Assembly (NCBI GenBank): GCA_011799875.1
Contig: CM022298.1
Coordinates: 56,819,015 to 56,883,014 of the forward strand
DNA length: 64,000 nt
Direction of reading: 5' to 3'
Origin: Thinopyrum elongatum
Lineage: Eukaryota > Streptophyta > Magnoliopsida > Poales > Poaceae
Part shown: positions 1-12,400 of the stretch, piece by piece
How the letters are laid out: each line of letters opens with the position of its first letter
Numbering within the stretch: position 1 is the first letter of the stretch
Notes under the pieces: generated by a model
Told to the model about the DNA's origin: nothing
What the model saw: the letters and a program-made list of their open reading frames with translations, nothing else
Databases searched by the model: none
Made by a program: the position numbers and the translations under genes

Positions 1-321
1 ATACGTCATACTCCCTGGTCTCTTCGTGAGCTTACTAGAGATCACCCAAATCTCATAGACTGCGACATTTACAGTCAGAACTCATATAGGTGTGTTCTTT
101 CAAGACTGCTCTATAGGACAGCATCTTTGCTAATTATAGCCAATAGAACCACATTAAGGCATGTTGCCAACCTGCCTTACAGCTCTGAGCATTACAGCTC
201 TGAGAGTTTTGCATCTTCACTTAGAGACGGTCATTAGTTATTACTCTCCTCAGTTAACCAATAGCTTGTTCTTCCCAGATCCTAATTCACGGGATCTCCG
301 ATCACAAAGGTTGGGTTACTA

Positions 322-2661
322 CTATGGTGTAACATCTATGGGTCTCATACCCATCTCCCTCGATGCAATATCTATCACATTTCGTGATAGTCCCTTTGTA
401 AAGGGATCTGCCAGGTTTTTGTCTATTTGAATATACGTAACAGTCATTACTCCGGAGTTTCTCAACTACCTGACAGACTTCAAACGTCTCTTCACGTGTC
501 TTGATGACTTCGCATTATCTTTAGAATTGTTCACTTTAGCGATAACCGTTTGGTTGTCACAATTCATAAGAATACCCGGTACAGGTTTTTCAACCACAGG
601 CAAGTCCATCAAGAGCTCACGCAGCCATTCTGCCTCAACAGTAGATGTGTCCAAAGCAGTTAGTTCTGCTTCCATAGTTTATCTCGTCAATATGGTTTGC
701 TTGCAAGACCTCCATGACACTGCGCCACCTTCATGAGTAAATACATACCCACTTGTTGCGTAGAGTACATCAACATCGGAGATCCAATTTGAATCACTAT
801 ATCCTTCTAGCACAGCAGGATGCCCTAAATAAGCAATTCCGTAACTCATAGTACCTCTCAGATAGCGCAAGACCCTTTCTAGTGCATGCCAATGATCATC
901 ACCCGGGTTGGACATGAACCTACTCAGTTTGCTCACAGCAAAAGAGATATCTGGTCTTGTAGCGCTAGCTAAGTACATGAGTGAACCGACAATTTGAGAG
1001 TATCTTAATTGATCTCTCGTTTCTTTCTTGTTCTTTCTGAGTGTCACACTGGGATCATAAGGTGTTGGAGAAGGCTTGCTATCCATAAAACCGAATCGGT
1101 TCAAGACCTTCTCAACATAGTGAGATTGTGTTAACGTAATCCCACTCTCATCCTGAATAAGTTTGATGTTTAGAATTACATCGGCTTCTCCCAGATCTTT
1201 CATGTCAAAACTTTTTGATAGAAAAGACTTGACCTCATTAATTGCATTAATGTTTGTACCAAAGATTAGTATGTCGTCCACATACAAACATAATATGACA
1301 CTATTGCCCCCACCATGGCGATAGTAAACACACCTATCAGCCTCGTTAATGACAAATCCTGCAGAAGCCAGAGTTCTTTCAAACTTCTCATGCCATTGCT
1401 TAGGTGCCTGTTTCAGGCCATACAAAGATTTTAACAACTTGCACACCTTTCTTTCTTCACCCTTTACCACAAACCCGTTAGGCTGATCCATATAGATTTC
1501 CTCTTCCAACTCTCCATTGAGGAAAGCTGTCTTTACATCCATTTGATGAATGATAAGACCATAAGAGGCAGCCAAGGAAAGTAACACTCGAATGGTGGTC
1601 ATTCTAGCAACAGGTGAATAGGTGTCAAAATAATCTTCGCCTTCTTTCTGAGTATAGCCCTTGGCCACTAGCCGCGCCTTGTACTTATCAATAGTACCAT
1701 CAGGCTTTAGCTTCTTTTTGAACACCCACTTATAGCCCACAGGTTTACAACCATATGGTCTATCAGTTAGTTCCCAAGTTTCATTAGAAAGAATTGAGTC
1801 CATCTCATTATGAATAGCTTCTTTCCAATCATCTACATCCGGAGATGCATATGCCTCTGCAATCGACTTGGGTGTGTCGTCCACAAGGTATACAATGAAA
1901 TCATCACCAAAGGATTTTGCAATCCTTTGTCTCTTGTTCCTTATAGGAACTTCATTGTTATCCTTCTCAAGGACTTCCTCATGTGATTGTTCGAAATATT
2001 CATCAGTTGTACTAGATTCTGGAATTATCTCAGAAGAAAATCTAGCAATGTTATGCATATCTTTCATAGGAAATATGTTCTCAAAAAATGTTGCATCACA
2101 AGATTCCATTATAGTATCAACATGCATATCAGGTACTTCAGATTTTACCACTAAAAATCTATAAGCAATGCTCCGTTGAGCATACCTTAGAAAGACACAA
2201 TCCACTGTCTTTGGTCCAAGTTTGTGTTTCTTAGGAATAGGAATATTGACCTTTGCCAAACATCCCCAAGTGCGCAAATAAGAAAGTGATGGTTTTCTCC
2301 CAACCCACTCCTCATAAGGGGTTTTCTCCTTATTATTGTTAGGAACTCCATTCAGGACATGACATGAAGTCAATAGAGCCTCCCCCCACCATGCCTTAGA
2401 TAAACCAGCAGTGTCTAACATGGCATTCACCAATTTAGTCAACGTGCGGTTTTTCCTCTCGGCAACTCCATTTGATTGGGGTGAATAGGGAGGCGTCCTC
2501 TCATGAATAATACCATGTTCCTCACAAAATTTATCAAATACTTTGGGAAAATACTCTCCACCACGATCGGACCTAAGGCGCTTGATCTTTCTCTCTAGTT
2601 GATTTTCAACTTCAGCTTTATAGATTTTAAAGTAGTCTAATGCTTCATCTTTAGTTTGCAA
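322..2661 (-). pseudogene. copia pol fragment (integrase core, reverse transcriptase, RNase H), broken
   Basis: This is the C-terminal two thirds of a copia polyprotein. In order it shows an integrase core (SDRGGEYFPKVF, then PYSPQSNGVAERKNRTL), a copia reverse transcriptase (KWVFKKKLKPDG, QMDVKTAFLNGELEEEIYM, active-site block CLYVDDILIFGTN) and an RNase H region (DNQTVIAKVNN, SSRHVKRRLKSVR). The reverse transcriptase active site YVDD is intact. The frame is broken by two in-frame stops, TAA at 679-681 and TAG at 463-465. The same frame continues after each, through NLADPFTKGL, to a final stop at 322-324. The N-terminus is missing at a breakpoint near 2661, where a 24-bp repeat begins. It cannot give a full polyprotein. 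Confidence 0.92.
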
Positions 2662-2684
2662 TAGATTTTAAAGTAGTCTAATGC
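2620..2684. repeat. 24-bp direct repeat at the pol breakpoint
   Basis: The 24-mer at 2620-2643, beginning ATAGATTTTAAAGTAG, recurs exactly at 2661-2684. The copies start 41 bp apart. The left copy lies in pol; the right copy lies just outside the point where pol homology ends. This marks a local duplication or a repair product of the rearrangement that removed the upstream coding region. Confidence 0.85.
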
Positions 2685-2689
2685 TCCAT

Positions 2690-4320
2690 GAATATCACAT
2701 AACTATCCAAACTTTCGAAGTTTGGGTCTCATGGAAGCAAACATATTGCACTTGACTGAAACGGAATTCTAGCTTTTGGATCGAAGGACGAGAGTCACAT
2801 GATCCATAGCATAAGCGAGAGAATACCAAAGTATGCGATAGGACAAAGTCCTTCTCGGCACTCTTGAGGACAATCCTCACATTACGTTACCAACCGTAAA
2901 GTTTTAACCAGATATTTAACAGCTATTCAATTTTAACAGGGAAGGTGGAAACGCGAGCCATTATTCTACAACTATTATGCAAACCACACTTAGACAGTGT
3001 TCATAATTAATTGCACTGAGAATTAAACAAGTTAATTCTACAGCGCGCTCCCACTCAAATCAATATCTCTCATAATTGATTGTGAGTGATACAAGATCCA
3101 GACTTCAATTTATCGCCATAGAATCATCATCTCATGACGGGAATTTTAATCGGTAGGCCAACTTGCCGATCACATCTCTATGTGACTCTTGTTCATCTTT
3201 CGATGCGTGTGTTCCGAGCTCAGGACGATCCTGCCATGAACGTCAAGACAACCAAGTGATCTTGCTGCGAGGTCTGCCCTCACCCGCCTCACACATCCCT
3301 AATCGTTCGTACCCATGCAACCATGGCGCACCCCGAAAAGTTAGGTGCCGTGACGGTGCTACACTTGGGAGAACACTAACTACTTGATATTTTTGTGAGA
3401 GATCACCCTAATAAAAGGCGACTACTGCGCAATCAAGAAGGGTGCAACATAAGGGATAAACATCTCAGGCAATTCATAATAGCATGATATGGTATAGCCC
3501 TTTCTGACGGAGAAGTCTTGTATTTCTTCGTCTTCAGCATTCGCGTCGGTGTTCACCTTCGCGAAGATTGCCACCACCTTGTCGATGCACCAGATAATAT
3601 TGCTATCTCTATAGCTAATAAAATAATGCATTACAACAAGATTGACACGCAGGTCATTAAAGTGCAATCAGATGGCTCCAGCCATCATGCCAAATCATGA
3701 CACGCAGGTCATGTTAATCAATTTACAGTATATAGTCATCTCATACATAATCAAATTATTATGAGCTCTGCTATACCACATCACATGCACATCCTGCAAA
3801 ACCAAGTTAGACGCCTCTAATCGGTTCATGCAAAAACTTGTTTTACGTGGCTTCTAAGGTTTCGAAACAAACCGAAGCTACCAACGTCCATCATCAAGTA
3901 TGATAATTCAAGTCGCTAGATTAACTTCTCGGGGTGTATGAAACACGAGATAATAAAATCTCGAGCACCATAGTGAACTTCGTCATACGCATGACCCCCG
4001 TGCAGATCATATCTGCATTGCCCTTTCATTTGCGAAATTTCATCTTTCTTTTTAACTACGGTGGAATTCAATGAACTGTTAGCACTTCGTTGATCAATCA
4101 GGATCGCGGATTGCCAGAACATTGAAACTCCACCATACTGTTATCAAGATCAGAAATATGCAAATTCCAGGGAAGCAACAAGAACATCAGGTAAGAGATT
4201 TCATCTGCTACCCGCACAAATAATTTTCAGTAATAGAACTCATCTACTACCTAACTATATTGTGCAACACCCATACATCTCATGTATTCTAGATCGCAAC
4301 CTGCATCTACGCATAGCACG
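2690..4320. other. Non-coding internal remainder of the copia element
   Basis: This stretch lies between the truncated pol and the 5' LTR. No reading frame resembles gag or protease. It may be untranslated leader and decayed gag, or unrelated filler brought in by the deletion. I see no other identifiable gene or repeat in it. Confidence 0.4.
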
Positions 4321-4321
4321 A

Positions 4322-4333
4322 CTCATGATGCCA
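4322..4333 (-). other. Primer binding site-like sequence of the copia element
   Basis: Read on the minus strand, the bases just inside the LTR are TGGCATCATGAG, resembling the common plant copia primer site TGGTATCAGAGC (initiator methionine tRNA) with several changes. It is one base inside the CCCCTACA end of the LTR, which is the expected place. Confidence 0.55.
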
Positions 4334-4334
4334 C

Positions 4335-6488
4335 TGTAGGGGAACACAGCAGAAAACAAAAAATTTCCGACCTATGCACCAGCCGAGGATCACTATGGAG
4401 ACTGCATACAAGGTTTGATCATTTTCGTTACCGACTCGTAGCGCAGCGGAAGTAGAGTCGATGACGATCGGCGGTGCAGATCTCCGCAGCTAGGATTTAC
4501 AACCTCCCAACCGCGAGGATGTATTCCCTCGTTTGCCCCTCGGACAGCCCTCTGGGAGGCGGTCGGAGACTCCCTCGGACAGTGTCACGGACAGCCCTTC
4601 GGGAGGACCCTCGAAGCTCGGACAGTTACTTGGACAGCCCTTCGGGAGGACACCCGAACAGCCCCTTGGGCAAAAAGGACGAAACTACGACCTCTCTACG
4701 GGGTTGCACACATACGGTGTCATCTATCCGGCAGGGCTTCGCCGTCCAGAACTAGTTCCCACCGGAACCCAGACAGCCTTTCGGCACTACGAAACTATTT
4801 CGTGGGAGGGAGAGAGAATGCCAGATCATGCATGCCTTGTGTGAGAGAGTTGGAGTGGAGTTGGAGAGAACCTCTCCTCCTTCTTATATAGTGGTGGAAG
4901 GGGTGGAAGGGGCTGAAATTTCAGCCCACTAAACATGCACCCACCAAACAAGGAAAACATGTTCCCACCAAACATGGAGAAAACATGTTCCCTTGTCCAT
5001 GGTGTTCCCCCATGGGGCCCCATCTTCCTCCCAACACTCTCTACCATTTGTGGGGGCTGCCCCCCATCATGGGGGGCCCCCCAACATCTTTGTCCAGCCA
5101 CAAGGGGCTGCCCGCTCAAGGGGGGCGCCCCCAAAACAGCCCCCACGATCCGTGGGATCTTGTCCCCTCACGCTGGGACAAGATGTTTTCCGTGACTATT
5201 ACTTCTGAAAAATTCCGGAAGGTCCCAGGACATTTCTGACACCCTCTAAAATTATCTGGACACGCTCTGGAACATTTCCAGTATGGTGGTTTAATTTAAA
5301 ACCATCTTTGTTTACCCGGTAAACAACTCCGGCAGCTCCGAAACTTTTTTTCGGTTTTTTCTCCGGAAAAATTCTAGAAATTACCAGACCAATCTGGCAA
5401 CCTCCAAAACATTTCCGGTGCTTGCCGAATCCTTTTTGGATCAATGGTTTTATCCGAAACAACTTTTCGGTTTTATCGAAACTTTTTCAGTGTTCTGTCT
5501 CCGGAACTCTTCCGTTGTCTCCGAAACTTTTTCGGTGATTTTCTCTCAGACTCCCTGTCTAGTATTCAGCAGATAGATGACCCTTAAGTGTGTGACCCTA
5601 TAGGTTCGGTGAAGTATAGACATGACCGGAACACTTTCCGATCAATGATCAGCATCGGAGTCGTGGACACCCATATTGACCCCTATACCCACACGAATGA
5701 ATATTCGAGTGAATCTCCAGTTGCCGTGTGCTATTCCTGTTGCTTCACGATATGTTACAAATACCCGAGGTGAGACATGTTGGCATTCCCGTGGATCGAC
5801 AACTTGTCCACTATGCTAGTTACCTCGTTACTGGTATTGTTGTCTTTTCTCGTTACCGTGTTCCGGCATCCCTGTGATCAAATCACATTGTGTCTGGCCA
5901 GACGATGATGGATACCGTAACACCGAGAGGGCCCAGAGATATCTCTCCATCGTCGGAGGAGCAAATCCCAATCTTGAGCTATCAAGTTACTTGACATACT
6001 TTTCCATGAACCCGTAAGCCGCCGTAATAGCCACCCATTTACGGATGACGTTTAACAAACCCCAAAGTTCATGAAGCAAGCATGAAGAAACTCGATACTC
6101 TCATGGTCTAAGGAATCATGCAAACGTTAACCATCTCTGTGTTATTAACCATTAACTTATGACGAATGCATCTCATAGCATAACATCAATTTGGGTCGAT
6201 TCAACACAAATGTTCTGCTAACAATTGTGCCCTCAAAATTGCCGGCATAGTCATGCCCATGATCAGGATAACAGGATCATCATGCAACACTTGAGCTAGT
6301 CTTAGAGGCTAGACTAGGAATACATTTTACCGTTTATTATTCCACACGTGCATATGAGTCTTCCTCCGAGCCTCGTGGTTATTGTAGACTTGAGAACCAT
6401 AGCAGTTATAGCATGGAACATAAACCTAATTATGAGCATGGAGATAAATAATAACATTTATTATTGCCTCTAGGGCATATCTCCTACA
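4335..6488 (-). repeat. 5' LTR of the copia element
   Basis: About 2.15 kb. On the minus strand it starts TGTAGGAGATATGCCC and ends CCCCTACA, giving TG...CA ends. The first bases include the CCCTAGAGGCAATAATAAA block typical of Triticeae copia LTRs. Small reading frames inside it do not look like genes. The partner LTR is outside the window, so LTR divergence cannot be judged. Confidence 0.85.
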
Positions 6489-6907
6489 ACTTTCTCCTTC
6501 ACGAGGCCAAACATTATATATATAATAACGATCACGATGAACCAGATGCATAGGATAAAACTTCTGTTGAAATTCCAATTTCAATCGGTTGTAGTTCCAT
6601 GATCCAATATCATCACATAGCCTATACCATGTCAATGCCTTCTCCTCCAAAGATAAAGGGAAGACCTTCCTCTTGACTTCATCCTCGGGCAAACCTGCAA
6701 GCTTAAATAATCCACATAGATTAGATGCATATCAGGATGTAGTGTCCCATCTCCTGTATAAGGATGAGCTACCAGTTTCTCTATCATACCCGAAGGAATT
6801 TCATAATAAATATTTTCAGTAGGTGCAGTAGATTGAGGGGAAACTCTTTGATCTTCCGGTCGGGGTAAAGATACCCCGAACAAACCCCTCAAAGGATTAT
6901 TTTCCAT
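6489..6907 (-). pseudogene. gypsy gag N-terminal fragment
   Basis: Translation begins MENNPLRGLFGVSLPRPEDQ, a common start of Triticeae gypsy gag. After a frame change near 6690 the retrotransposon gag domain follows, with EDEVKRKVFPLSLEEKALTW and LKLEFQQKFYP in order. Homology stops after REGES, exactly where the copia LTR begins. The piece is therefore frameshifted and truncated by insertion. Confidence 0.85.
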
Positions 6908-6971
6908 AGTAAAAAGTAACAGTAAATTTCAGCACACTCTATAAATGTTTCCTTACCAAAGGCGCTTCACT

Positions 6972-6988
6972 CCCCGGCAACGGCGCCA
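6972..6988 (-). other. Primer binding site, tRNA-Asp type
   Basis: The plus strand reads CCCCGGCAACGGCGCCA, identical to the 3' end of plant tRNA-Asp including CCA; the minus strand is therefore the complementary primer site. It sits about 12 bp inside the LTR end, as expected for this gypsy group. Confidence 0.85.
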
Positions 6989-6999
6989 GAAAAGAGTCT

Positions 7000-8789
7000 T
7001 GATGACCCACAAGTATAGGGGATCTATCGTAGTCCTTTCGATAAGTAAGAGTGTCGAACCCAACGAGGAGCAGAAGGAAATGACAAGCGGTTTTCAGCAA
7101 GGTATTCTCTGCAAGAACTGAAATTATCGGTAACAGATAGTTGTGTGATAAGATAATTCTTAACGGGTAACAAGTAACAAGAGTAACTAAGGTGCAGCAA
7201 GGTGGCCCAATCCTTTTTGTAAGCAAAGGACAAGCCTGGACGAACTCTTATATAAAGCAAAGCGCTCCCGAGAACACATGAGAATTGTTGTCAAGTTAGT
7301 TTTTATCATGCTCATATGATTCGCGTTCGTTACTTTGATAATTTGATATGTGGGTGGACTGGTGCTTGGGTGCTGCCCTTCCTTGGACAAGACTCCCACT
7401 TATGACTAACCTCTCTCGCAAGCATCCGCAACTATGAAAGAAGAATTAAGATAAATCTAACCATAGCATGAAACATATGGATCCAAATCAGCCCCTTACG
7501 AAGCAACGCATAAACTAGGGTTTAAGCTTCTGTCACTCTAGCAACCCATCATCTACTTATTACTTCCCAATGCCTTCCCCTAGGCCCAAACAATGGTGAA
7601 GTGTCATGTAGTCGATGTTCAAATAACACCACTAGAGGAAAGACAACGTACATCTCATCAAAATAACGAACGAATACCAAATTCACATGATTACTTATAA
7701 CAAGAATTCTCCCATGTCCTCAGGAACAAACGTAACTACTCACAAAGCATATTCATGTTCATAATCAGAGGAGTATTAATTATCATTAAGGATCCGAACA
7801 TATGATGTTCCACCGGATAAACCAACTAGCATCAACTACAAGGAGTAATCAACACTACTAGCAACCCACAGGTACCAATATGAGGTTTTGAGACAAAGAT
7901 CGGATACAAGAGATGAACTAGGGTTTGAGAGGAGATGGTGCTGGTGAAGATGTCGATGGAGATTGACCCCCTCTCGATGAGAGGATCGTTGGTGATGACG
8001 ATGGCTTCGATTTCCCCCTCCGGGAGGGAAGTTTCCCCAACAGAATAGCTCCGCCGGAGCCCTAGATTTGTTCTGCCCAAGTTCCACCTCGAGACGGTGG
8101 CGCTTCGTCCCGAAAGCTTCCTTCTGATTTTTTCTAGGTCAAAACACACCATATAGCAGAAGATGGGTATCGGGGGCCTGCCAAGTGGCCCACAAGGCAG
8201 GGGGCACGCCCTCCACCCTTGTGGATGGCTGGTGGCCCCCCTCTGGTGCTTTCTTCGCCCAATATTTTTTATTAATTTCAAAATTACTCTCCGCGAAGTT
8301 TCAGGACTTTTGGAATTGTGCAGAATAGGTCTCTAATATTTGCTCCTTTTCCAGCCCAGAATTTCAGCTGCCGGCATTCTCCCTCTTCATGTAAACCTTG
8401 TAAAATAAGAGAGAAAAGGCATAATTATTGTGCCATAATGTGTAATAACAGCCCATAATGCAATAAATATCAACTTAAAAGCATGATGCAAAATGGACGT
8501 ATCACGCCCTAGGGGGGTGGGCGCGCCTCCTAGGCTTGTGGCCACCTCGGTCACCTCCTGATCTAGCTCCGGTGCTCCGTGGATCTCTTCTGCTCCATAA
8601 ATGATCACCGTAAATTTTCAGCCCATTCCGAGAATTTTTATTTCTGCACAAAAAACGACACCACGGTAGTTCTGCTGAAAACAGCGTCAGTCCGGGTTTG
8701 TTCTAATCAAATCATACAAAAACCATATAAAATTATTGTAAATATGGCATGAATACTTCATAAATTATAGATATGTTGGAGACGTATCA
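7000..8789 (-). repeat. 5' LTR of the gypsy element
   Basis: About 1.79 kb. On the minus strand it begins TGATACGTCTCCAACATATC and ends near GTGGGTCATCA just before the primer site. Short frames inside, including one of about 150 codons near 7832-8281, have no recognisable domain and are not called as genes. Confidence 0.8.
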
Positions 8790-8867
8790 ATGCCATAAGA
8801 GCATACTTTTTTTTAATTGACATAAGAACATACTTTCTTTTTTTGAGGGGCCATAAGCGAAAATGCC

Positions 8868-9253
8868 AAACGAAGACCGAGCTCCATGGAGGCCTTTATT
8901 TGAAAACTTTAAAATTCAAACTTTTCAGTTTCAAAAAATTCTGAAAATAAATACACATATACCTAGATACATAATGTATATATGTGCAAATTTTCAGGTC
9001 AAAATAAATTAAAATATGAGCTACACAAAAAAAGACAAATCTGGGGCCTTTTAGCATATATACTGTTCATCTATAAAGTCCATGATTTTGTTTTTTTTTT
9101 GTACAGCTCACAATTCAAGGTATTTCATCCAGAAAATTTTCAAACACACTTTACATCCTTGCATACATGTGTATTTTTTTCAGAATTTTTTGAAACTGAA
9201 AATTTTTAATTTTTAATTATTCAAAATAAAGGGCTTCATGGACCTCGGTCTTC
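8868..9253. mobile_element. MITE with GAAGACCGAG inverted ends
   Basis: The left end GAAGACCGAGCTCCATGGAG matches the reverse complement of the right end (GAAGACCGAGGTCCATGAAG) with few mismatches, and A/T-rich arms continue the pairing. The octamer AAAATGCC lies on both sides (8860-8867 and 9254-9261) and may be the target duplication, although AAAC intervenes on the left. It is non-coding; the superfamily is not assigned. Confidence 0.65.
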
Positions 9254-9319
9254 AAAATGCCCTACTCGGCCATAAGAACATACTTACTGCTGAGCAAAGA
9301 GGAAGAGCCTCGAGTTAAA

Positions 9320-9639
9320 ATGGTTGGGCCTATACCTGGCCATCTGTCGGGCCGGCCCGGGCCTACCAAAGCCCGACGCAAAAAACCTAGGCCTGAGCCC
9401 GGCCCGGCCGTCGGGCCTAAAAATCAGGCCCAAGCCTGGCCCATCACGTGAAAAGCCCGCTGGGCCTCGGGCCGGGCCTCTTCCTTAAATTACGAATATG
9501 ACAGGCCCGGGCCCGGCCCGACCCGGCTGTCGTGCTCAAAATCTAGGCCCAGAGATGACCCGTGGGCAAGGTCGGGCCAGGTCGTGTAGAGCCGACCGGG
9601 CCGGGCTGCCCATGGCCAGGTATAGTTGGGCCTAGCCTT
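9320..9639. mobile_element. GGGCC-rich hAT-like non-autonomous element
   Basis: About 320 bp dominated by GGCCCGGGCC-type words. The ends are inverted copies built on TATACCTGGCCAT. Near-identical octamers GAGTTAAA (9312-9319) and GAGTTGAA (9640-9647) flank it and fit a decayed 8-bp hAT target duplication. It has no coding capacity. Confidence 0.55.
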
Positions 9640-9947
9640 GAGTTGAAAGAGTAGCACGTGCGGTCCTGCAAGAAGATAACATTCACCCAACATTGTCAGA
9701 TCAAATAATTGAGATCCTTATCAGTGACACGCCACACATTTCGGTTGGTGGAAGTATATTACTGTTGATGATTGCCTTTATCAGACACTTTAATGTCATG
9801 ATTGCCTTTATCATATATAGATTGATTTCACCTACTTCAGATCGGTTAACAGACGTGCCAAAACCACCATCACTGCACGTCTATGCCCGCAAATGCACGT
9901 GAGGGGACAGGATCTCTACCCAATAAGGCAGTAATGCAGTGTCAACT

Positions 9948-10606
9948 AGGGATGAAAATGGAGTGGAAAGTTTCCGGTTTCCCGGAGAGAAAATGGAAAC
10001 GGAGAGGAAATATGAAAACGGAAACGGAAATTTGCAAAACGGAAATGGAAATGGAATTTTTTATGCGGAAACGGAAATAAAAATGGAATGGTGTTTTCCG
10101 GTGGAACAGATGTGGAAACGGAACTTTCCGTTTCCATGAATATGGAATTTCCATTTCTACTATAGGCCCATGGCTGCTTTGTAGCCCAACTACCAAACAA
10201 CACACAATGACACAATGAGTAGAATGAGCAGAATGGATCATTTGAGGACCAACTTTTACTACCACACACGTACTCAACTAGACCCTATACGGAATTGTCA
10301 AGTATTACTACAATACTACCCTATGTTGCAAACACAACCATATTATTTTGTAGCCATGTTAACAATTCCATAAATTCGTTTGCTTTTTGTCAGTATTTCT
10401 CTATGGTTCAAGGGAGGTTTTAAGTTCCTGTCAACACACAGTTTTGTTTCCGTGTCCTCTCTATATTTGCTCCGTGTCTATTTTCGGTACTATCTGTTTC
10501 AGTATTCGTTTCCGGGGTTTCTGTATTAGTTTCCGCTTCTGCAAAAATATATGAAAACAAATATGATAGCACCCAGTTCCGTCCATTTCCGCGCCGTTTT
10601 CATCCC
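9948..10606. mobile_element. Ac/Ds-like hAT non-autonomous element
   Basis: The left end is AGGGATGAAAATGGAGTGG and the right end, reverse complemented, is GGGATGAAAACGGCGCGG, close to the CAGGGATGAAA ends of maize Ac/Ds. The subterminal DNA is rich in GGAAA/TTTCCG words. The heptamer GTCAACT lies directly on both sides (9941-9947 and 10607-10613), close to the 8-bp hAT duplication. There is no transposase frame. Confidence 0.75.
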
Positions 10607-10891
10607 GTCAACTGATATCATGTCCGTGATTCCACAGCACACGTAGCAGCTCTGCCCACCAATAATTGTATGTGAGCCTACCGACCATGTCTATTATGGA
10701 CCTTGTCATTGGATCTCGGGGTTTATTTTTGGTAGAGGAAGCAGCACGGTCCACGCATTGATTTCAGTGCTCGAGAGCTGTTGTGTGAAAACCCACATTG
10801 CCGGATCAGGGAAGCTGATTTACTACTGTCAATGTAGTCATGCTCGCCACTCCCTCAGTCAATAATTACCATCGTCTATAGTACCAAAATA

Positions 10892-11148
10892 CTCCCTCCG
10901 TTCCATAATGTAGTGCATATAGATTTTCTAGAAAGTCAAACTATACAAACTTTGACCAAGTTTATAGAGAAATCTAATTATATCTACAATACCAAATATA
11001 TACAATATGAAAGTGCGTCTTCTGATGTATCTAAAGATATATATTTGGTATTCTACATGTATATGTTTTTCTTTACAAACTTGGTCAAACTTTATAAAGT
11101 TTGACTTTTACAAAAATCTATATGCATTACATTGTGGAACGGAGGGAG
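10892..11148. mobile_element. Stowaway MITE
   Basis: It has CTCCCTCCGTTCC ends in perfect inverted orientation, TA on both sides, and long self-complementary A/T-rich arms including AAACTTTGACCAAGTTTATA. It is a mariner-type MITE of the common Triticeae class, 257 bp. Confidence 0.95.
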
Positions 11149-12117
11149 TATCGTATAATATGAAAATATATTTTGTAATAATTCTAATAATTATTATTCT
11201 ATACATTGGATGCTGATTTTTTTTCCTCATGTTCTCGGCAAAATTGAGTGTTTTTAGGGATGCCAATGTATGTGATCATTTATACTTTAAGCTTGCACCG
11301 TCAGCAGAATAGAGTTATAGAGATGAAAGCAAGACTCAGTGTGAGCAAAATGCTAAAGTACGTCACAAGATGCAAAACCGAATCTTGCATCCACACCAAG
11401 ATCTCTAACCATGCAAGATCTGATCACGTCAGGAGAAAGTAAAGGGACACACCCAGATTTAGGCATCAAATATAAATGAGTATAATATAGCTGCAGGGGT
11501 GATCTTATCCCCGTAAATCACGGGTCATGATATCAGTGATGATATATTTTTAGTTTTTGCCTAAATGGGATCAGATCTACTACCACAATTCCAAAATATT
11601 AGCTTACTAAAACGTCTTATATTTTGGAATGTCGGTAGTAACAGCAAGAATAATAGTAGGGCCAACGGCCGGTTATATCTTATTGCCATGTCATCTATAG
11701 CCAGTCCAATAACCAACATGCATAATTGTTACAAACTTATGCTACTTTATTAGTACATGATCCACCTCACACTTTCATGGTGTCTTGGAGCACATGTTGC
11801 ACCACATCTCTTAGGGTAATTTACCCAAAAATATGCAGGTCGCAACATATGCAACCCTATACTTCTCCCTCCCTTCCGGTTTGAAGGCACATCTAAAAAT
11901 TCTCTTCAATCAAGGTAGATGGTGAGTGGATGGCATGAGTTTCACGGTGCAAAAACTGTCCAATGAAATATTATTCACGTGTTCAACTCCTGAAGCAGTA
12001 AATGCAGTACCCCCCTCTATGCCCGTAGTGGGTACTATCATAAGTTAGTATCATGCATACCATACATGATACCACCTCTGTAATGCATAGTATATATTAG
12101 AATCTTTAGATGACCTT
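11149..12117. other. Intergenic DNA, no gene seen
   Basis: A 63-bp hairpin is listed separately. The part around 11515-11575 resembles 29390-29455 (see findings). No plausible coding sequence is visible. Confidence 0.5.
11578..11640. repeat. 63-bp hairpin, probable MITE remnant
   Basis: TACTACCACAATTCCAAAAT pairs with the opposite arm ending GGAATGTCGGTAGTA around a loop of roughly 20 bases. The arms resemble the ATATTTTGGAACG core of Stowaway MITEs. Confidence 0.6.
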
Positions 12118-12400
12118 ATTTTTTTTTTATTTTTTTTTCTAAAACGAGGCAAAAGATTTGCTATTTTCGTTGATTAAGAGAGAAGTTTAAGAGGTTAAGA
12201 CCCATGGCCGAATTACAACAATCACTCTCGCGGCATTATGTTACTCAAGTGCCTCACCCCCACCATGCTCCAAAGTGACGTCTCCTCTTTAATCCTAGCG
12301 ACGATGACTCCAACCGGGACGGCAGTATTACGAAAGATCTGCGCATTTCTCTCATTCCACAACTCCCAAGAGATAAGAAGCATCAAGGAAGCAAGTCATC
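12118..12400 (-). mobile_element. LINE 3' fragment, 5'-truncated
   Basis: On the minus strand, about 58 codons starting near 12397 read ISWELWNERNAQIFRN, the typical C-terminal reverse-transcriptase-associated region of plant LINE ORF2, and end at a stop at 12222-12224. A 3' untranslated tail and an A tract (poly-T on plus, near 12120-12140) follow. I find no clear target duplication. Confidence 0.75.

Larger units (their letters stand above)
1..6488 (-). mobile_element. Ty1/copia LTR retrotransposon, minus strand, 3' part outside the window
   Basis: The element reads leftwards. Its 5' LTR is at 4335-6488, a primer-site-like stretch lies at 4322-4333, and a damaged pol runs down to a stop at 322-324. 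The 3' LTR must lie left of base 1. Only integrase core, reverse transcriptase and RNase H are recognisable; gag, protease and the integrase N-terminus are missing, so a large internal deletion or replacement has occurred between about 2690 and 4320. The element interrupts the gag of a gypsy element at 6489, with ACTTT next to the LTR as the candidate target duplication (its partner is outside the window). The LTR start shares the ATATGCCCTAGAGGCAATAA block common to Triticeae copia LTRs; the family is not assigned. Confidence 0.9.
6489..8789 (-). mobile_element. Ty3/gypsy LTR retrotransposon, 5' end, minus strand
   Basis: The 5' LTR (7000-8789), a perfect tRNA-Asp-type primer site (6972-6988) and the start of gag (6907 leftwards) are present. 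The rest is cut off by the copia insertion at 6488. The LTR start TGATACGTCTCC is typical of several Triticeae gypsy families; I do not assign one. It is older than the copia element that interrupts it. Confidence 0.88.

Noticed and set aside
7832..8281. 149-codon frame on the minus strand
   Set aside because: Lies wholly inside a gypsy LTR and has no recognisable domain.
9939..10277. Frames of about 65-110 codons on both strands
   Set aside because: They are translations of purine-rich subterminal repeats in the Ac/Ds-like element.
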